Source of the DNA: Singulisphaera sp. GP187
Lineage (GTDB): Bacteria; Planctomycetota; Phycisphaerae; Phycisphaerales; SM1A02
DNA: 38,103 nucleotides
Reading direction: 5' to 3'
NCBI GenBank assembly: GCA_945868805.1
Contig: CAMBMO010000021.1
Span: 1 to 38,103 of the forward strand
Positions within the stretch are counted from its first letter, which is position 1, and the number at the start of each line of letters is the position of its first letter. The notes beneath the pieces were generated by a model. The model ran no database searches and was not told the origin of the DNA. It saw only the letters and a program-made list of their open reading frames with translations. Shown in pieces: positions 16,859 through 26,053 of the stretch. The translations under genes were made by a program, and so were the position numbers.

Positions 16859-19396
16859 CTACGGGCAGTTACCCCATCCACCCAAGACCGTTGCCAAGTC
16901 GCTGCCGTCGGTTGTCCCGTCGCCGTTCACATCCGATGAACCAGCTGTGCCCCAACCCGATAGCAAAATGGTGAGATCGATTCCGTCGACGACTGCGTCG
17001 CCGGAGATATCCGCAGGGCACGGTGGCGTGCCGATGCATTCATTGCGACTGATCTTGAGATCGTCGATTCCTGCCTCAAGCGTGCTCGCAGTCAGCAAGT
17101 CCGAAATCACCCAGCGCAATCTGAAGGTCTGTCCAGTTGGATTCACCGTGTCCGACAACAGCGACGTCCGTTGCTGCCAGGCAGTGGTGTTTCCATTCGC
17201 TCGCTCGACCATGATCCACGAACCTCCATCGACGGATACTTGAGTTTCGAACGGATCGAGTTGCGTGGTCGAAGAGCAGAAGTACCAGCGCCAATACGAG
17301 ATCGTGACATCGCCCCCAGCATTCGTGAAGACGGGCGAGGTCAAATACGCCGCACCACCATCGACGTCGTGCGCACTCGCCGCTTGCCCAGTTGTGCTCA
17401 ATTGAGTCACGAAGCACTTCACTCCCGGCGTCGGAGTGTGGTCGTCAGACGGCTCAGCTGGAGCGCCAGTTACGGTTGATCCGATTGGGTCTCCCAACTG
17501 CCACGCACCGCTCGTGAGCCCTGCATCCGCGGTTGCGACCCAACCGGTCGTTGCGCCTTCGAATGTCTCATCGGTGACGACGGTCGTACCAGTAATCGTG
17601 TCTGGGGAATAGAACGCGATTGGCGCACTCGTCGGAGAATTGACGACTGGGTTTCCAGCCGAAGTTGATGTCGCAGAAACGTAGTAATCCAGTTGCTGAG
17701 CGCACGTGGTCGCGGGGAGTCGGGCGATGTACGAACCAGCAGTCCCAGTTGTGATGAGTGGGGTCGTCAACCATGCAGTCGTACTGACGCGGTAGTGAAG
17801 CAACTCGGACCCAGGGACGATCGCGCCAAAGCTGATGGTGATCGTGACGGGGACATCAAATGTCGCTCCAGCAGTAATGGTCGATGGATTTCCAGATGGG
17901 AAGGTGAACGCCAACGGAACTGGTGGTTGGTTGATCCACACCTTGAGCCCTTGGCAACCACCGGTCACGAGGTCGAGCCACTGATCGCCGTTGATGTCGA
18001 AAATTGCGACATCAAAGAGATTGGACAAGTCCGTGATCGGGAGAACCGTTGTGTTCTCATCGAGGAGCGCCGTTGCAATTCCTGTGTTCTTGTAAATCTT
18101 GGTTCGACGCCCCGAGCTCGGGCAGAATGGTCCGAGATCCGAGTCGACGTCGGTGACGATCACATCCTTCCTGCCGTCGCGATCCAAATCTCCGATCGAG
18201 ATTGTGTTGCCAAACTCACTCGGCGAATCTGCAATCACATGGAGCGAGAAATTGGGTTGGCCGTCGGCGGCGTTTCCAGTATTGATGCAATATCGATCCT
18301 GTCCGTCGTCCGCGATCACGAAGTCAAGCCTTCCGTCTCCGTTGAGGTCGGCGACATTCATTCCGTATGGCGCAAGACCCGGATAGACCGACTTGAGCGA
18401 CCAAGTCTGGCCAGGTCCACTCGCGCTGGTTCGGTTCGTGAGGATGGCCGCGTCCTGGCCTGAAGTCAGCGTGCTGACTCGGATGACATCCTGCAGTCCG
18501 TCTCCATTGAAGTCGCCCTCCATGCACATATTGCCGAAAGCTGCCGCCAGCTGCGTCGCGGTCATCTTGGTTGTGGTTGTGTCGTAGAAAAAACCAGGCC
18601 CTGGTCCACCCGAATTTCCCCAGTTATAGAGGAGTTTGTTGTCGTAATCCTTGCTCGCGGTTTCGGCAGGCGACTGCTGGCACTCACCCGTGTCAGAAGT
18701 ATCACCGTCGTTGTTCATGTCGATGCAAATCGTCCCGCTCGTCTCTGGGGTGTCATAGTCGACGTAGTAGAGGTCGACGAATCCGTCTCCGTTAAAGTCG
18801 GCAACCGCGAGATCGCACATACGTGGATTTGCGACGCTTCCGTTCTTTGCGAAGAGCTCTGGAATTCGACCATTCTCGAAACGGAATCCTTGCCAGACGC
18901 CGGAGGCATTGTTGCCGAGATTGCGATAGACACGAGGCTGGCCGAGCATCGCGTTGATCGTGTCGGACATCGTTGTCGCGGTGATGAGATCCACCCATCC
19001 ATCATTATCGACATCGAACGCCTCGACATCGCGATCGTTGACTTCGTCAAACATTCCCTGAGATGTCGCTTCGTCCGCAGCACGCCCAAACTCATTCGTT
19101 CGATCGGTCAGCACGCCGTTCTCGTTCATCAACAACAAGTCGCGGAAGAATCCGCAAGTCGCGCATGTCGACTGAATCGAACCAGGGAACTTGCGCATGA
19201 CGACGAGATCGGTGTCGCCATCGTGATCGAAATCGGCCATCGCGAAGTCCTTCTCGATGTTGTCATTGACCGTCAACGAGGTCGCGGCCGAGAGTCTGGT
19301 CGCGCTCTGATTGGCGAATGTGACCCACTGGGCGGATGCGCTCGACGCCGGGATGAAGGCGAGTACAAGAAGAGAAGCAATGTGGAAGGTTCGCAT
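16859..19396 (-). CDS. Secreted FG-GAP/VCBS repeat protein with GC-type dockerin anchor
   Basis: The protein has 845 residues. A signal peptide (IASLLVLAFIPASSASAQ) precedes many Asp-rich FG-GAP motifs, for example DFDHDGDTDL, DVDNDGWVDL, DFNGDGFVDL, DLNGDGRLDF and DLDRDGRKDV (about 50-470). Two beta-sandwich-like regions follow, the second beginning near TFEGATTGWVATADAG and resembling a carbohydrate-binding or MAM-like fold. The last 55 residues are a dockerin-type pair of EF-hand-like loops, each with a DLxxxLxGWG helix, ending GWGNCP. This ending is typical of GC-type dockerin-anchored proteins of Phycisphaerae and probably a sorting or anchoring signal. It converges tail-to-tail with the CRTAC1 gene at 25 nt. 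Confidence 0.92.
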   Translation of the reverse strand: MRTFHIASLLVLAFIPASSASAQWVTFANQSATRLSAATSLTVNDNIEKDFAMADFDHDGDTDLVVMRKFPGSIQSTCATCGFFRDLLLMNENGVLTDRTNEFGRAADEATSQGMFDEVNDRDVEAFDVDNDGWVDLITATTMSDTINAMLGQPRVYRNLGNNASGVWQGFRFENGRIPELFAKNGSVANPRMCDLAVADFNGDGFVDLYYVDYDTPETSGTICIDMNNDGDTSDTGECQQSPAETASKDYDNKLLYNWGNSGGPGPGFFYDTTTTKMTATQLAAAFGNMCMEGDFNGDGLQDVIRVSTLTSGQDAAILTNRTSASGPGQTWSLKSVYPGLAPYGMNVADLNGDGRLDFVIADDGQDRYCINTGNAADGQPNFSLHVIADSPSEFGNTISIGDLDRDGRKDVIVTDVDSDLGPFCPSSGRRTKIYKNTGIATALLDENTTVLPITDLSNLFDVAIFDINGDQWLDLVTGGCQGLKVWINQPPVPLAFTFPSGNPSTITAGATFDVPVTITISFGAIVPGSELLHYRVSTTAWLTTPLITTGTAGSYIARLPATTCAQQLDYYVSATSTSAGNPVVNSPTSAPIAFYSPDTITGTTVVTDETFEGATTGWVATADAGLTSGAWQLGDPIGSTVTGAPAEPSDDHTPTPGVKCFVTQLSTTGQAASAHDVDGGAAYLTSPVFTNAGGDVTISYWRWYFCSSTTQLDPFETQVSVDGGSWIMVERANGNTTAWQQRTSLLSDTVNPTGQTFRLRWVISDLLTASTLEAGIDDLKISRNECIGTPPCPADISGDAVVDGIDLTILLSGWGTAGSSDVNGDGTTDGSDLATVLGGWGNCP

Positions 19397-19500
19397 GGTG
19401 TTTTGGGGAAGATTTGGTCTGGAGTTTGGAATCGGATCGCATCAACAGGAGGTTTTTTGCAGAGTACCGACGATGGTCATGGATTTGGTGTCAGAAACGG

Positions 19501-21225
19501 TCATGGGCACGCTCCCCAGCCGGCGAGAACGATGGCGAGGTCGACTCCATCGACAACGCCGTTATGGTTAACGTCTCCGCCTCCAGACCCACCCCAGTCA
19601 GCGAGGACAAAGGCCAGATCGATTCCATTGACTTGATCGTCTGCGTTTGTGTCGGCGGCACATGGCAGGCACTCGTCGGGGACCCCGTCGTTGTTGGCGT
19701 CTTGGCTTGATCCGAGAGCGATGTCGCGCAGGTCTGCGAAGCCGTTGTCGTTGCAATCAAGAATGTCGCCATCGAACGCGGTCACGAAGAGGTCGACATC
19801 GGTTGCGTCGACCGTGCCGTTCTGATCGACATCGGCGATCGCGCAATCATCATTGGGATTGGTGAATCCCTGCGCCACGCATGTTTGAAGCGCGAAGAAG
19901 TCGAGGATGTCGACGATGTTGTCGCCGTCGAAATCGAATTCAGCCCTGCCGAGCGAATCGAGAAACTTGACGAGCTTGACCTTCTCGACCGCCGAGAGAT
20001 TGGCAAACGCCAGCGCGCTTGCAGAGCCCTCGCCAAATGGTCCGTGTGCAGCGATCGCCGCCGTCGCTCGCGCGGTGAAAGATCCGCCGGCCACCGAAGC
20101 ATTGTGGAGCATCGGATCTCGTCGTCTAAGCCCCCACAGCGTTGGCGTTCGCATCTCTGCTTCGCTCGCGTTTCCGTGGCTGACGCCGTCGGCAATCAGA
20201 CCGACATCGTGCAAGAGGAAATCGCAGTATGGTCGGATTACTTTGCTACGAATGGCATCTTCGAGCGATGGATCGGTCGAAGTCGTGAATTGCGCGATAT
20301 GGCATTTCGAGCAACCGATCTGATCGAAGAGCGCTTCGCCATCCATCCCTGACTTGGGAGTTTGAGGCGGAGGCGCGAGAAAACGCTGAAAATCAGTGAC
20401 TCGGTCGATGAAACCGATTCCATTGGTATCGACGACATCTTCGGGATCTGCCACGTCATCGCAGATCGCCATCCGTGCGTCATCACCGTTGGGTGGGTTT
20501 TCCTCCGGCGTGAATCGGTTCGTGAACCCCATCTCGTTACGCGCGGCATCAGACGAGAAAGAGATCACGGTCGCAATCTGAGCTTTCCAACCGAATCGAC
20601 CCGCACGGAGAGGGCTACCGGTGGGAGCCTCGAGTGGAGTGACCCAGTGAACGCGACCGCTGACCCCGTCGCCATCGGCGTCGAATTCGTCGGCATTCGC
20701 AGAAACCTGCGCATCGGGAATCGCTTCGACCAGTCCAAATGCCAGCGAGCTATTTGTCACGCGCACGGCAACGACTGTCGCATCGGGTGGAACGATTTCG
20801 GCGCAAAAAATGCTGTTTGCGAGGGACTGAGCGAGTGATTGAGTTTCGCCGGGATAGAGACTGAACACGCCCTTCTTCTCCATGCCAAATCGGGTCACAG
20901 TGATCGGTCCCCAACCGCCCAGCGGGTTTGAATGGCACGATCCACAATTGCTCTTGTTCATGATTGGACCGAGACCGCTTTCGATTGGAATCGGCATGCT
21001 GTACAAAGCCTTGCCAGTTAGGAATCGTTCAACCTCGGAAACTGTTAGGCCACTCAATCGCGCACCCATTCTCGGTTGAAGTTCGAGCCCGTCGGCGAGC
21101 GCATGATTCCCAACGAGCAGGAGTGAAAGCAGGAGTGGAAGCAGGAGTGGAAGCAGGAGTGAAAGCAGGAGTGGAACCAAGCGTGAAAGTGCGAAGTCTG
21201 GGGAAGAGCTGCGAAGGTTGGTCAT
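19501..21225 (-). CDS. Secreted di-haem oxidoreductase (DUF1111-like) with dockerin anchor
   Basis: From the ATG at 21225 the protein has 574 residues. It starts with a very Leu-rich signal peptide encoded by 12-bp repeats. Two haem c motifs, CGSCH (94-98) and CSKCH (305-309), with GKALYSMPIPIESGLGP and MRTPTLWGLRRRDPMLHNA between and around them, match the putative di-haem oxidoreductase/peroxidase family. From about 420, DFDGDNIVDILDFFALQTC and DVDQNGTVDATDVDLFVTA form one dockerin-like pair. A second pair ends GWGACP, like the neighbouring FG-GAP protein. A TATAAT box upstream (21293-21298) supports this start over a longer in-frame ATG at 21345. Likely a cell-surface electron-transfer enzyme; substrate unknown. 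Confidence 0.88.
   Translation of the reverse strand: MTNLRSSSPDFALSRLVPLLLSLLLPLLLPLLLSLLLVGNHALADGLELQPRMGARLSGLTVSEVERFLTGKALYSMPIPIESGLGPIMNKSNCGSCHSNPLGGWGPITVTRFGMEKKGVFSLYPGETQSLAQSLANSIFCAEIVPPDATVVAVRVTNSSLAFGLVEAIPDAQVSANADEFDADGDGVSGRVHWVTPLEAPTGSPLRAGRFGWKAQIATVISFSSDAARNEMGFTNRFTPEENPPNGDDARMAICDDVADPEDVVDTNGIGFIDRVTDFQRFLAPPPQTPKSGMDGEALFDQIGCSKCHIAQFTTSTDPSLEDAIRSKVIRPYCDFLLHDVGLIADGVSHGNASEAEMRTPTLWGLRRRDPMLHNASVAGGSFTARATAAIAAHGPFGEGSASALAFANLSAVEKVKLVKFLDSLGRAEFDFDGDNIVDILDFFALQTCVAQGFTNPNDDCAIADVDQNGTVDATDVDLFVTAFDGDILDCNDNGFADLRDIALGSSQDANNDGVPDECLPCAADTNADDQVNGIDLAFVLADWGGSGGGDVNHNGVVDGVDLAIVLAGWGACP
21121..21180 (-). repeat. 12-bp tandem repeat inside a signal peptide
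   Basis: Four full units (GAGTGAAAGCAG or GAGTGGAAGCAG on the plus strand, 21121-21168) plus a degenerate fifth (21169-21180). The unit is four codons, so copy-number change keeps the reading frame. On the coding strand it gives the Leu-Leu-Leu-Ser/Pro pattern that forms the hydrophobic core of the di-haem protein's signal peptide. Confidence 0.85.
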
Positions 21226-21292
21226 GTCTGCTTTCGATATTGACGCGAGCGAGTCGGCGAAGGCACTAGCAAATCTGCATGGAAACGACAGC

Positions 21293-21298
21293 ATTATA
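21293..21298 (-). promoter_or_regulatory. TATAAT-like -10 box of the di-haem oxidoreductase gene
   Basis: Reading leftward, the hexamer is a perfect TATAAT, about 68 nt before the ATG at 21225. A good -35 at 16-18 nt is not evident. Only the -10 match supports it. Confidence 0.4.
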
Positions 21299-21401
21299 GA
21301 CAACAAGCCCGCGAGATTTACGATCGCGCGAGGCTCCCAATCCACAATCTAGTCCAAATATTGCCACATTCCACTTTCATTCGTCGAATACTCTCATCGA
21401 G

Positions 21402-22289
21402 ATGCACCGGTCTTTGAGAATCCGAAGAGATATGTTATCGAGCGCTCTACTTCTGTGTTGTTTTGTCGAATTCGCTTGCGACGAATCCTCCTTGAGAGCA
21501 GCTCCACATGGTGGTTTTGCAATCGCACCGCAGAACCCTATCGAAAGTCAGCAAAGTGCGGCCGTGATCGTGATCGAGCAAGCGCCGACGCCGATCACTT
21601 TGGATCCTGCGGTGCTCCATCCCAACCTGGGAGTCGCAGCGCAGCTCCTTGCCTCGAGGCAATTCGCTGATTCCGAAATCGTGCTTCGGGCGATTTTGAA
21701 GGAAGAACCCAGGTGCGCACGTGCCGAATTCTTGCTTGGTGTGGCGTTAATGAAGCAGAAGCAATACGGACAAGCTCGACCGCTTCTTGAGGCAAGCTTG
21801 GCGAGCGGGCAAGACTTCGCGGGTCGCAAACAAGTTGACCATTTCATCGGATGGGCTTGCTACTACCTCGGAGATCTCGAATCATCGAAGCGCGCATTCC
21901 AGAGTCATGTTGGTTCGGTTGCGACAGCGGACGATTCGTACTACGGACTCGCCGTGATCGCCATCGACGAGGATCGGATCGCCGATGCACAACTTGCGCT
22001 CGAGCGTGCGGTGGAATTGATCGGGCAAAATCCGGCGCGAAAGCAGGACCGTTCAAAGGCGCTCGCGCGACTGGGAGATTTGGAGCTTCGTCGCGAGAAG
22101 CCGACGGAGGCGATGGCGTTGTATGAAGAGTCGCTCGAACTCTGGCCGGACCACTACGAAGTCTGGGCCAAGATCGCCCGGCTCTACGAGAGCGCCAATC
22201 GCACGGCCGATGCGGAACGTGCAAGGGCAAATCAACAAGCAGCGATGCAGCGCGTTGGACGAGCGCCCATCGCGGATCCGGCGCCATGA
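21402..22289 (+). CDS. Exported TPR protein
   Basis: The protein has up to 295 residues. A hydrophobic N-terminus (SALLLCCFVEFAC) suggests export; it does not fit a standard lipobox. From about 75 to 285 there are TPR-like helix pairs, for example ARAEFLLGVALMKQKQYGQA, FIGWACYYLGDLESSKRAF and TEAMALYEESLELWPDHYEV. A start at 21432 is also possible: it has a short hydrophobic lead, and a weak promoter pair (TTGCCA at 21361, TCGAAT at 21384) would leave a normal leader for it. The stop overlaps the CRTAC1 gene start (ATGA), so the two are coupled. The TPR probably scaffolds the FG-GAP partner. Confidence 0.85.
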   Translation: MHRSLRIRRDMLSSALLLCCFVEFACDESSLRAAPHGGFAIAPQNPIESQQSAAVIVIEQAPTPITLDPAVLHPNLGVAAQLLASRQFADSEIVLRAILKEEPRCARAEFLLGVALMKQKQYGQARPLLEASLASGQDFAGRKQVDHFIGWACYYLGDLESSKRAFQSHVGSVATADDSYYGLAVIAIDEDRIADAQLALERAVELIGQNPARKQDRSKALARLGDLELRREKPTEAMALYEESLELWPDHYEVWAKIARLYESANRTADAERARANQQAAMQRVGRAPIADPAP

Positions 22290-24004
22290 TCTGGAGTGCG
22301 TGGAGTGCGTGGATTGCGTGGAGTGCGTTCATCGCGATCGCTTCTATTGAATCAACGCAGTCGCCGGTGATTTCGCAAGGTCCGTCTTCAGGGACGATCC
22401 AAATGGACGATGTCACGGTCTCGTCCGGGATCGATTTCGTGACGACATCTGGTACCGCTCCCAGTGTGCAGATCATCGAAGTGAAGGGTGGCGGAATCGC
22501 AGTCATCGATATCGATAATGACGGTGATTTCGACCTGTTCTTTCCAAACGGCGCGACACTCGACAAACCAACGCAAGGTCCAGGTGCAAGGCTTTATGAA
22601 AACCTGGGCGCAATGAACTTTCGAGATATCACCGCCACGAGTGGCATCAATCATCATGCGTGGAGTTTCGGTTGTGCGGTAGGTGATTACGACGCCGATG
22701 GATTGGACGATCTCTACATCACGTGCGCCGGACCAGATCGACTCATTCGAAATCTCGGTGGTGGACGATTTGCCGATGCGACCGCCACCGCTGGAATTCT
22801 CTCCGAGTCCATGTGGGGAACGTCAGCCGCCTTCGCCGACTTAGACGGCGACCACGACTTGGATCTCTATGTCACGAACTATCTAGAGTGCGATCCAAGA
22901 GTGCCGATACCACCCGCACATTTCCGTGGATTGGAAGTCATTAACGGTCCTCGTGGCCTGCGGGCGCAGCCGGATGTGATCTACGAAAACCTTGGCAACG
23001 GGACATTTGCGGATCGCAGTGTGGAGTCAGGGATACGCGCGCCTGCCCCGAGCTATGGGCTGAATGTGGCAATCCTCGACTTGACGCAGGATGGCCTTCC
23101 CGACATTTATGTCGGCAATGATTCGAAGAGCAACTTCCTGTTCAAGAATCTCGGTGGCTTCCGGTTCCAAGAGATTGCGACGCGCACCGGGACCGCGACG
23201 AACATTGAGGGGGCAGAGCAAGCGACGATGGGGCTTGCAATCGCCGATGTCAATGGTGATGGGCTTCCAGACATTCTGTCCACGAATTTCAGCGACGACA
23301 CTAACACCCTGTTTGTCTCTCGAAAAGACGGATTCTTTGACGATCGAACTTCACAGTACGGCATTGGCATTCCCTCGCGCACACTGTGTGGTTGGGCGGC
23401 GGAATTCGTCGATCTCGATCACGACTGCGACGAGGACATCTTCATCGTCAATGGCCATGTCTATCCGCAGGCGACGATGAAGACGATGAACAGCGAGTAT
23501 CGGCAACCACCACTCGTGATGAGCCGCGAGGGCGAGCGATTCGTTCCATTGAAAGATGCTTCACAGCCGTGGTTGAACAACGCTCGACGCGATCGATCGG
23601 CGGTCTTCGTTGACCTCGACCGCGATGGAGACCAGGATGCCGTGATCACAGGGTTGAATGAACCAGTCAAAGTGATCAAGAATCTCCACAACTCGATTGA
23701 CGACTGGGTGGTCATCGCTCTCGACGACCCTGCGCACCCGGGGAATCGCCGATGTGTCGGAGCGCGGATCGAGCTGACTCTTGGCGGTCGCACGCAGACT
23801 CGGTGGATCATCGGCGGGGGACCATTCCAATCCAACAAGCCGTCAGAAGTTCACTTTGGAATCGGCTCGCCCTCCGCGCAACCCACAGGAACCGTTGGGT
23901 CGAATGAATCGATTTCCGCGAGAGTGACTTGGCCAGATGGGCGGCATTCAACGACGATTGTCGAGCGCGGCAAGCGCACGATTGTGAGGGCGCCAGCGAA
24001 GTGA
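22286..24004 (+). CDS. CRTAC1-like FG-GAP/ASPIC protein, second copy
   Basis: The protein has 572 residues. The ATG overlaps the TPR stop. The signal peptide is a Trp-Ser-Ala repeat built from 9-bp DNA units. FG-GAP loops follow: DIDNDGDFDL, DYDADGLDDL, DLDGDHDLDL, DLTQDGLPDI, DVNGDGLPDI, DLDHDCDEDI and DLDRDGDQDA. The last is followed by an ASPIC/UnbV segment ending VTWPDGRHSTTIVERG. It shares this design with the protein at 14962-16833 and, like it, follows a TPR-containing gene by overlap. No haem motif is present. A surface, calcium-binding role is inferred. Confidence 0.92.
   Translation: MIWSAWSAWIAWSAFIAIASIESTQSPVISQGPSSGTIQMDDVTVSSGIDFVTTSGTAPSVQIIEVKGGGIAVIDIDNDGDFDLFFPNGATLDKPTQGPGARLYENLGAMNFRDITATSGINHHAWSFGCAVGDYDADGLDDLYITCAGPDRLIRNLGGGRFADATATAGILSESMWGTSAAFADLDGDHDLDLYVTNYLECDPRVPIPPAHFRGLEVINGPRGLRAQPDVIYENLGNGTFADRSVESGIRAPAPSYGLNVAILDLTQDGLPDIYVGNDSKSNFLFKNLGGFRFQEIATRTGTATNIEGAEQATMGLAIADVNGDGLPDILSTNFSDDTNTLFVSRKDGFFDDRTSQYGIGIPSRTLCGWAAEFVDLDHDCDEDIFIVNGHVYPQATMKTMNSEYRQPPLVMSREGERFVPLKDASQPWLNNARRDRSAVFVDLDRDGDQDAVITGLNEPVKVIKNLHNSIDDWVVIALDDPAHPGNRRCVGARIELTLGGRTQTRWIIGGGPFQSNKPSEVHFGIGSPSAQPTGTVGSNESISARVTWPDGRHSTTIVERGKRTIVRAPAK
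22292..22327 (+). repeat. 9-bp tandem repeat inside a signal peptide
   Basis: Four near-identical units of TGGAGTGCG (22292-22300, 22301-22309, TGGATTGCG at 22310-22318, and 22319-22327) plus a degenerate fifth (TTCATCGCG). Each encodes Trp-Ser-Ala or Trp-Ile-Ala, forming the hydrophobic core of the CRTAC1-like protein's signal peptide. The unit is three codons, so copy-number change would not shift the frame. Confidence 0.85.
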
Positions 24005-24029
24005 CGGGATTTGACGCTCTCTCGTCGCG

Positions 24030-25556
24030 CTAGATCAACGGCGAAATGAGTGAGGCCGAATTCTGGGCGAGTCGGCGAGGCAACGACTGCGTCCCCCAGG
24101 AGTCAGTCGTTACATCGACGCTGAAACCGATGTACTCCTGTTGAAGCGATCGAACTTCGCGCGCGAAACCGTCGTCGAACATGATCGCGCTTGCTTCAAA
24201 ATTGATCTCGAAGCTTCGTCGGTCAAGATTGCTAGAAGTCACGATGGCGAAGAGGCTGTCGACTGTCACGGTCTTGGCATGGAGCAAGCCGCGGGTGAAT
24301 TCGTGAATGTGTATTCCCGCCGCGAGCAATGCTCCATAGCGGGCGCGACTGGCGAGCCCAACCAGCCAACTGTTGTTTCTTTGTGGCACGACGAGATGAA
24401 CTTCGACTCCCCTCTGTGCAGCAACGCAGAGCGCGCTGAACATGTCCGAGTCGGGCACGAAGTACGGTGTGGTGAGGACAATCTCGATCCGCGCGAGCTG
24501 GATAGCTGCCATGAGGAGCGACCGGACGGCGTCGTTGTCATAGTTCGGACCTGACGCCATGATCTGTGCTGGAATTCCATCCTCGTGAAATGGAGGCATG
24601 TGATGGAGGAGTTCCATGAGCGACTCATTCGTATCGAGGTACCAATCCTCCACGAAGATCAATTGCAATTCACGCACGGCAGGACCGTTCAGGCGCACCA
24701 TGCAATCGACCCAGGGCGCAAAGCGTGGTTGCACTGCGAACTCGGGTGCTGCCACATTCATGCTTCCAACCCATCCCACATCGCAGTCCACCACGATGAT
24801 TTTTCGGTGGTTGCGCACATCGATGCGATGAAAGAGCGCGCGAAAGGGGTGCGTCGGAAGAGCCGCGACGATGCGCACGCCTCCAGCGCGCATGCTGTGA
24901 CAGAGCGAGCTCTTGAGAAACTTCGACGACCCGTGTCCGTCCGCGAGGACGCGACAGGCGACTCCGCGCTTTGCCGCCGCGATCAGCGCACTTGCGAGTT
25001 GTTCTCCTACGCGATCGTTGAGCCAGATGTAGGTCACCAGATGTACGGTCGAGGTCGCTTGGTCGATATCTACGACAATTTGTTCCACGCTTGACTTCGA
25101 GTCGCCGACGAGTCGCGCGCGGTTTCCCGCTGTCGCCGGTGAGTTGCTGACGCGCCTTGCGATGTGTGCGATCTGCAAATCACTCGGATCCATGCGGACA
25201 TCCTGCGCCCGTGGATCGTCGTGGCGGTGGAAGTCGGGGCGATCGAATCGATCCAGGATCATCCGGTGAAGGGTTCGTCGTCGGCCCCCGAGGCGCGATT
25301 CTCCCAACATGAGATATGCGATGCTTCCAATCAGCGGGAATGAGACCACGACCAGCAACCACGCCGTCGCGACCGATGGTCGCGATCCTTTGCGAACGAC
25401 GACGATGCATGCGAGCGTCAGTCTCGCGAGAATTTCGACAACGACAATCGCCGAGGACCAATTCGTCCCTTCGGCAAGAGTTCCCGAGAAGAAGAATTCG
25501 ATCGGGCTCAAGATCGACTGTGCAAGTTCTGGTTGGGATGTCACGGTGGAGCGCAT
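24030..25556 (-). CDS. Cardiolipin synthase-like phospholipase D family protein
   Basis: The protein has 508 residues. Two N-terminal hydrophobic segments (about 38-55 and 63-83) are followed by two phospholipase-D HxKxxxxD motifs. The first is HRKIIVVD in RNHRKIIVVDCDVGWVGSMN, and the second is HAKTVTVD followed by SSNLDRRS. This layout (membrane-anchored N-terminus, two HKD sites) is that of ClsA-type cardiolipin synthases, which join two phosphatidylglycerols. Other PLD-type transferases cannot be excluded. It lies 13 nt after greA and is the last gene of the leftward seven-gene run, ending tail-to-tail with the CRTAC1 gene (25 nt). Confidence 0.9.
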   Translation of the reverse strand: MRSTVTSQPELAQSILSPIEFFFSGTLAEGTNWSSAIVVVEILARLTLACIVVVRKGSRPSVATAWLLVVVSFPLIGSIAYLMLGESRLGGRRRTLHRMILDRFDRPDFHRHDDPRAQDVRMDPSDLQIAHIARRVSNSPATAGNRARLVGDSKSSVEQIVVDIDQATSTVHLVTYIWLNDRVGEQLASALIAAAKRGVACRVLADGHGSSKFLKSSLCHSMRAGGVRIVAALPTHPFRALFHRIDVRNHRKIIVVDCDVGWVGSMNVAAPEFAVQPRFAPWVDCMVRLNGPAVRELQLIFVEDWYLDTNESLMELLHHMPPFHEDGIPAQIMASGPNYDNDAVRSLLMAAIQLARIEIVLTTPYFVPDSDMFSALCVAAQRGVEVHLVVPQRNNSWLVGLASRARYGALLAAGIHIHEFTRGLLHAKTVTVDSLFAIVTSSNLDRRSFEINFEASAIMFDDGFAREVRSLQQEYIGFSVDVTTDSWGTQSLPRRLAQNSASLISPLI

Positions 25557-25569
25557 CTCCGGGTCGAAA

Positions 25570-26037
25570 TCACGTCACGATTTCGACAACCGTCAATCGT
25601 CTTTCACCCCGAGGCAGGTTGACTCGAACACTCTCGCCAATCCGCAATTTCATCAGGGATTCGCCGATCGGGCTGGTCGTCGTGACCTCGCGGTATTCGG
25701 TCGCGCTTCCATCACCGAGGCTGCTGACGATCTTGTAGGTCTCGACACTTCCGGACTGCTCGTCTCGAACTCGAACGACCGCGCCGAGAAAAACCATGTC
25801 GCTGGGCATCTCGCCTTCGTGGATGACTTGGACGCTCTTCAGGCGCGCGTCGAGCTCGCGAATGCGAAGATTGTTCATCGACTTGTCCTCGCGAGCCGCG
25901 TGGTAGTCAGAGTTTTCCCGCAGATCCCCATGGCCACGCGCTTCCGCGATTCGTTCAGTGAGCGACTTGTCGAGAGCGCGATACTCGCTCAGGAGCTTTT
26001 CCAGTTTCTCTTTATCGATTTGGGTGACGAATTCCAT
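25570..26037 (-). CDS. greA: Transcript cleavage factor GreA
   Basis: GreA rescues backtracked RNA polymerase by inserting its coiled-coil tip into the secondary channel. The ATG at 26037 gives 155 residues, the family's normal size. The N-terminal coiled coil contains ARGHGDLRENSDYHAAR, with the conserved acidic tip, followed by the NLRIRELDARLKS helix. The C-terminal FKBP-like domain contains SSLGDGSATEYREVTTTSPIGESLMKLRIGE. A longer in-frame start (26079) would overlap the upstream membrane protein gene. It lies 16 nt after that gene and 13 nt before the cardiolipin-synthase-like gene. Confidence 0.92.
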   Translation of the reverse strand: MEFVTQIDKEKLEKLLSEYRALDKSLTERIAEARGHGDLRENSDYHAAREDKSMNNLRIRELDARLKSVQVIHEGEMPSDMVFLGAVVRVRDEQSGSVETYKIVSSLGDGSATEYREVTTTSPIGESLMKLRIGESVRVNLPRGERRLTVVEIVT

Positions 26038-26053
26038 GGAAGCCGGTTCTACG

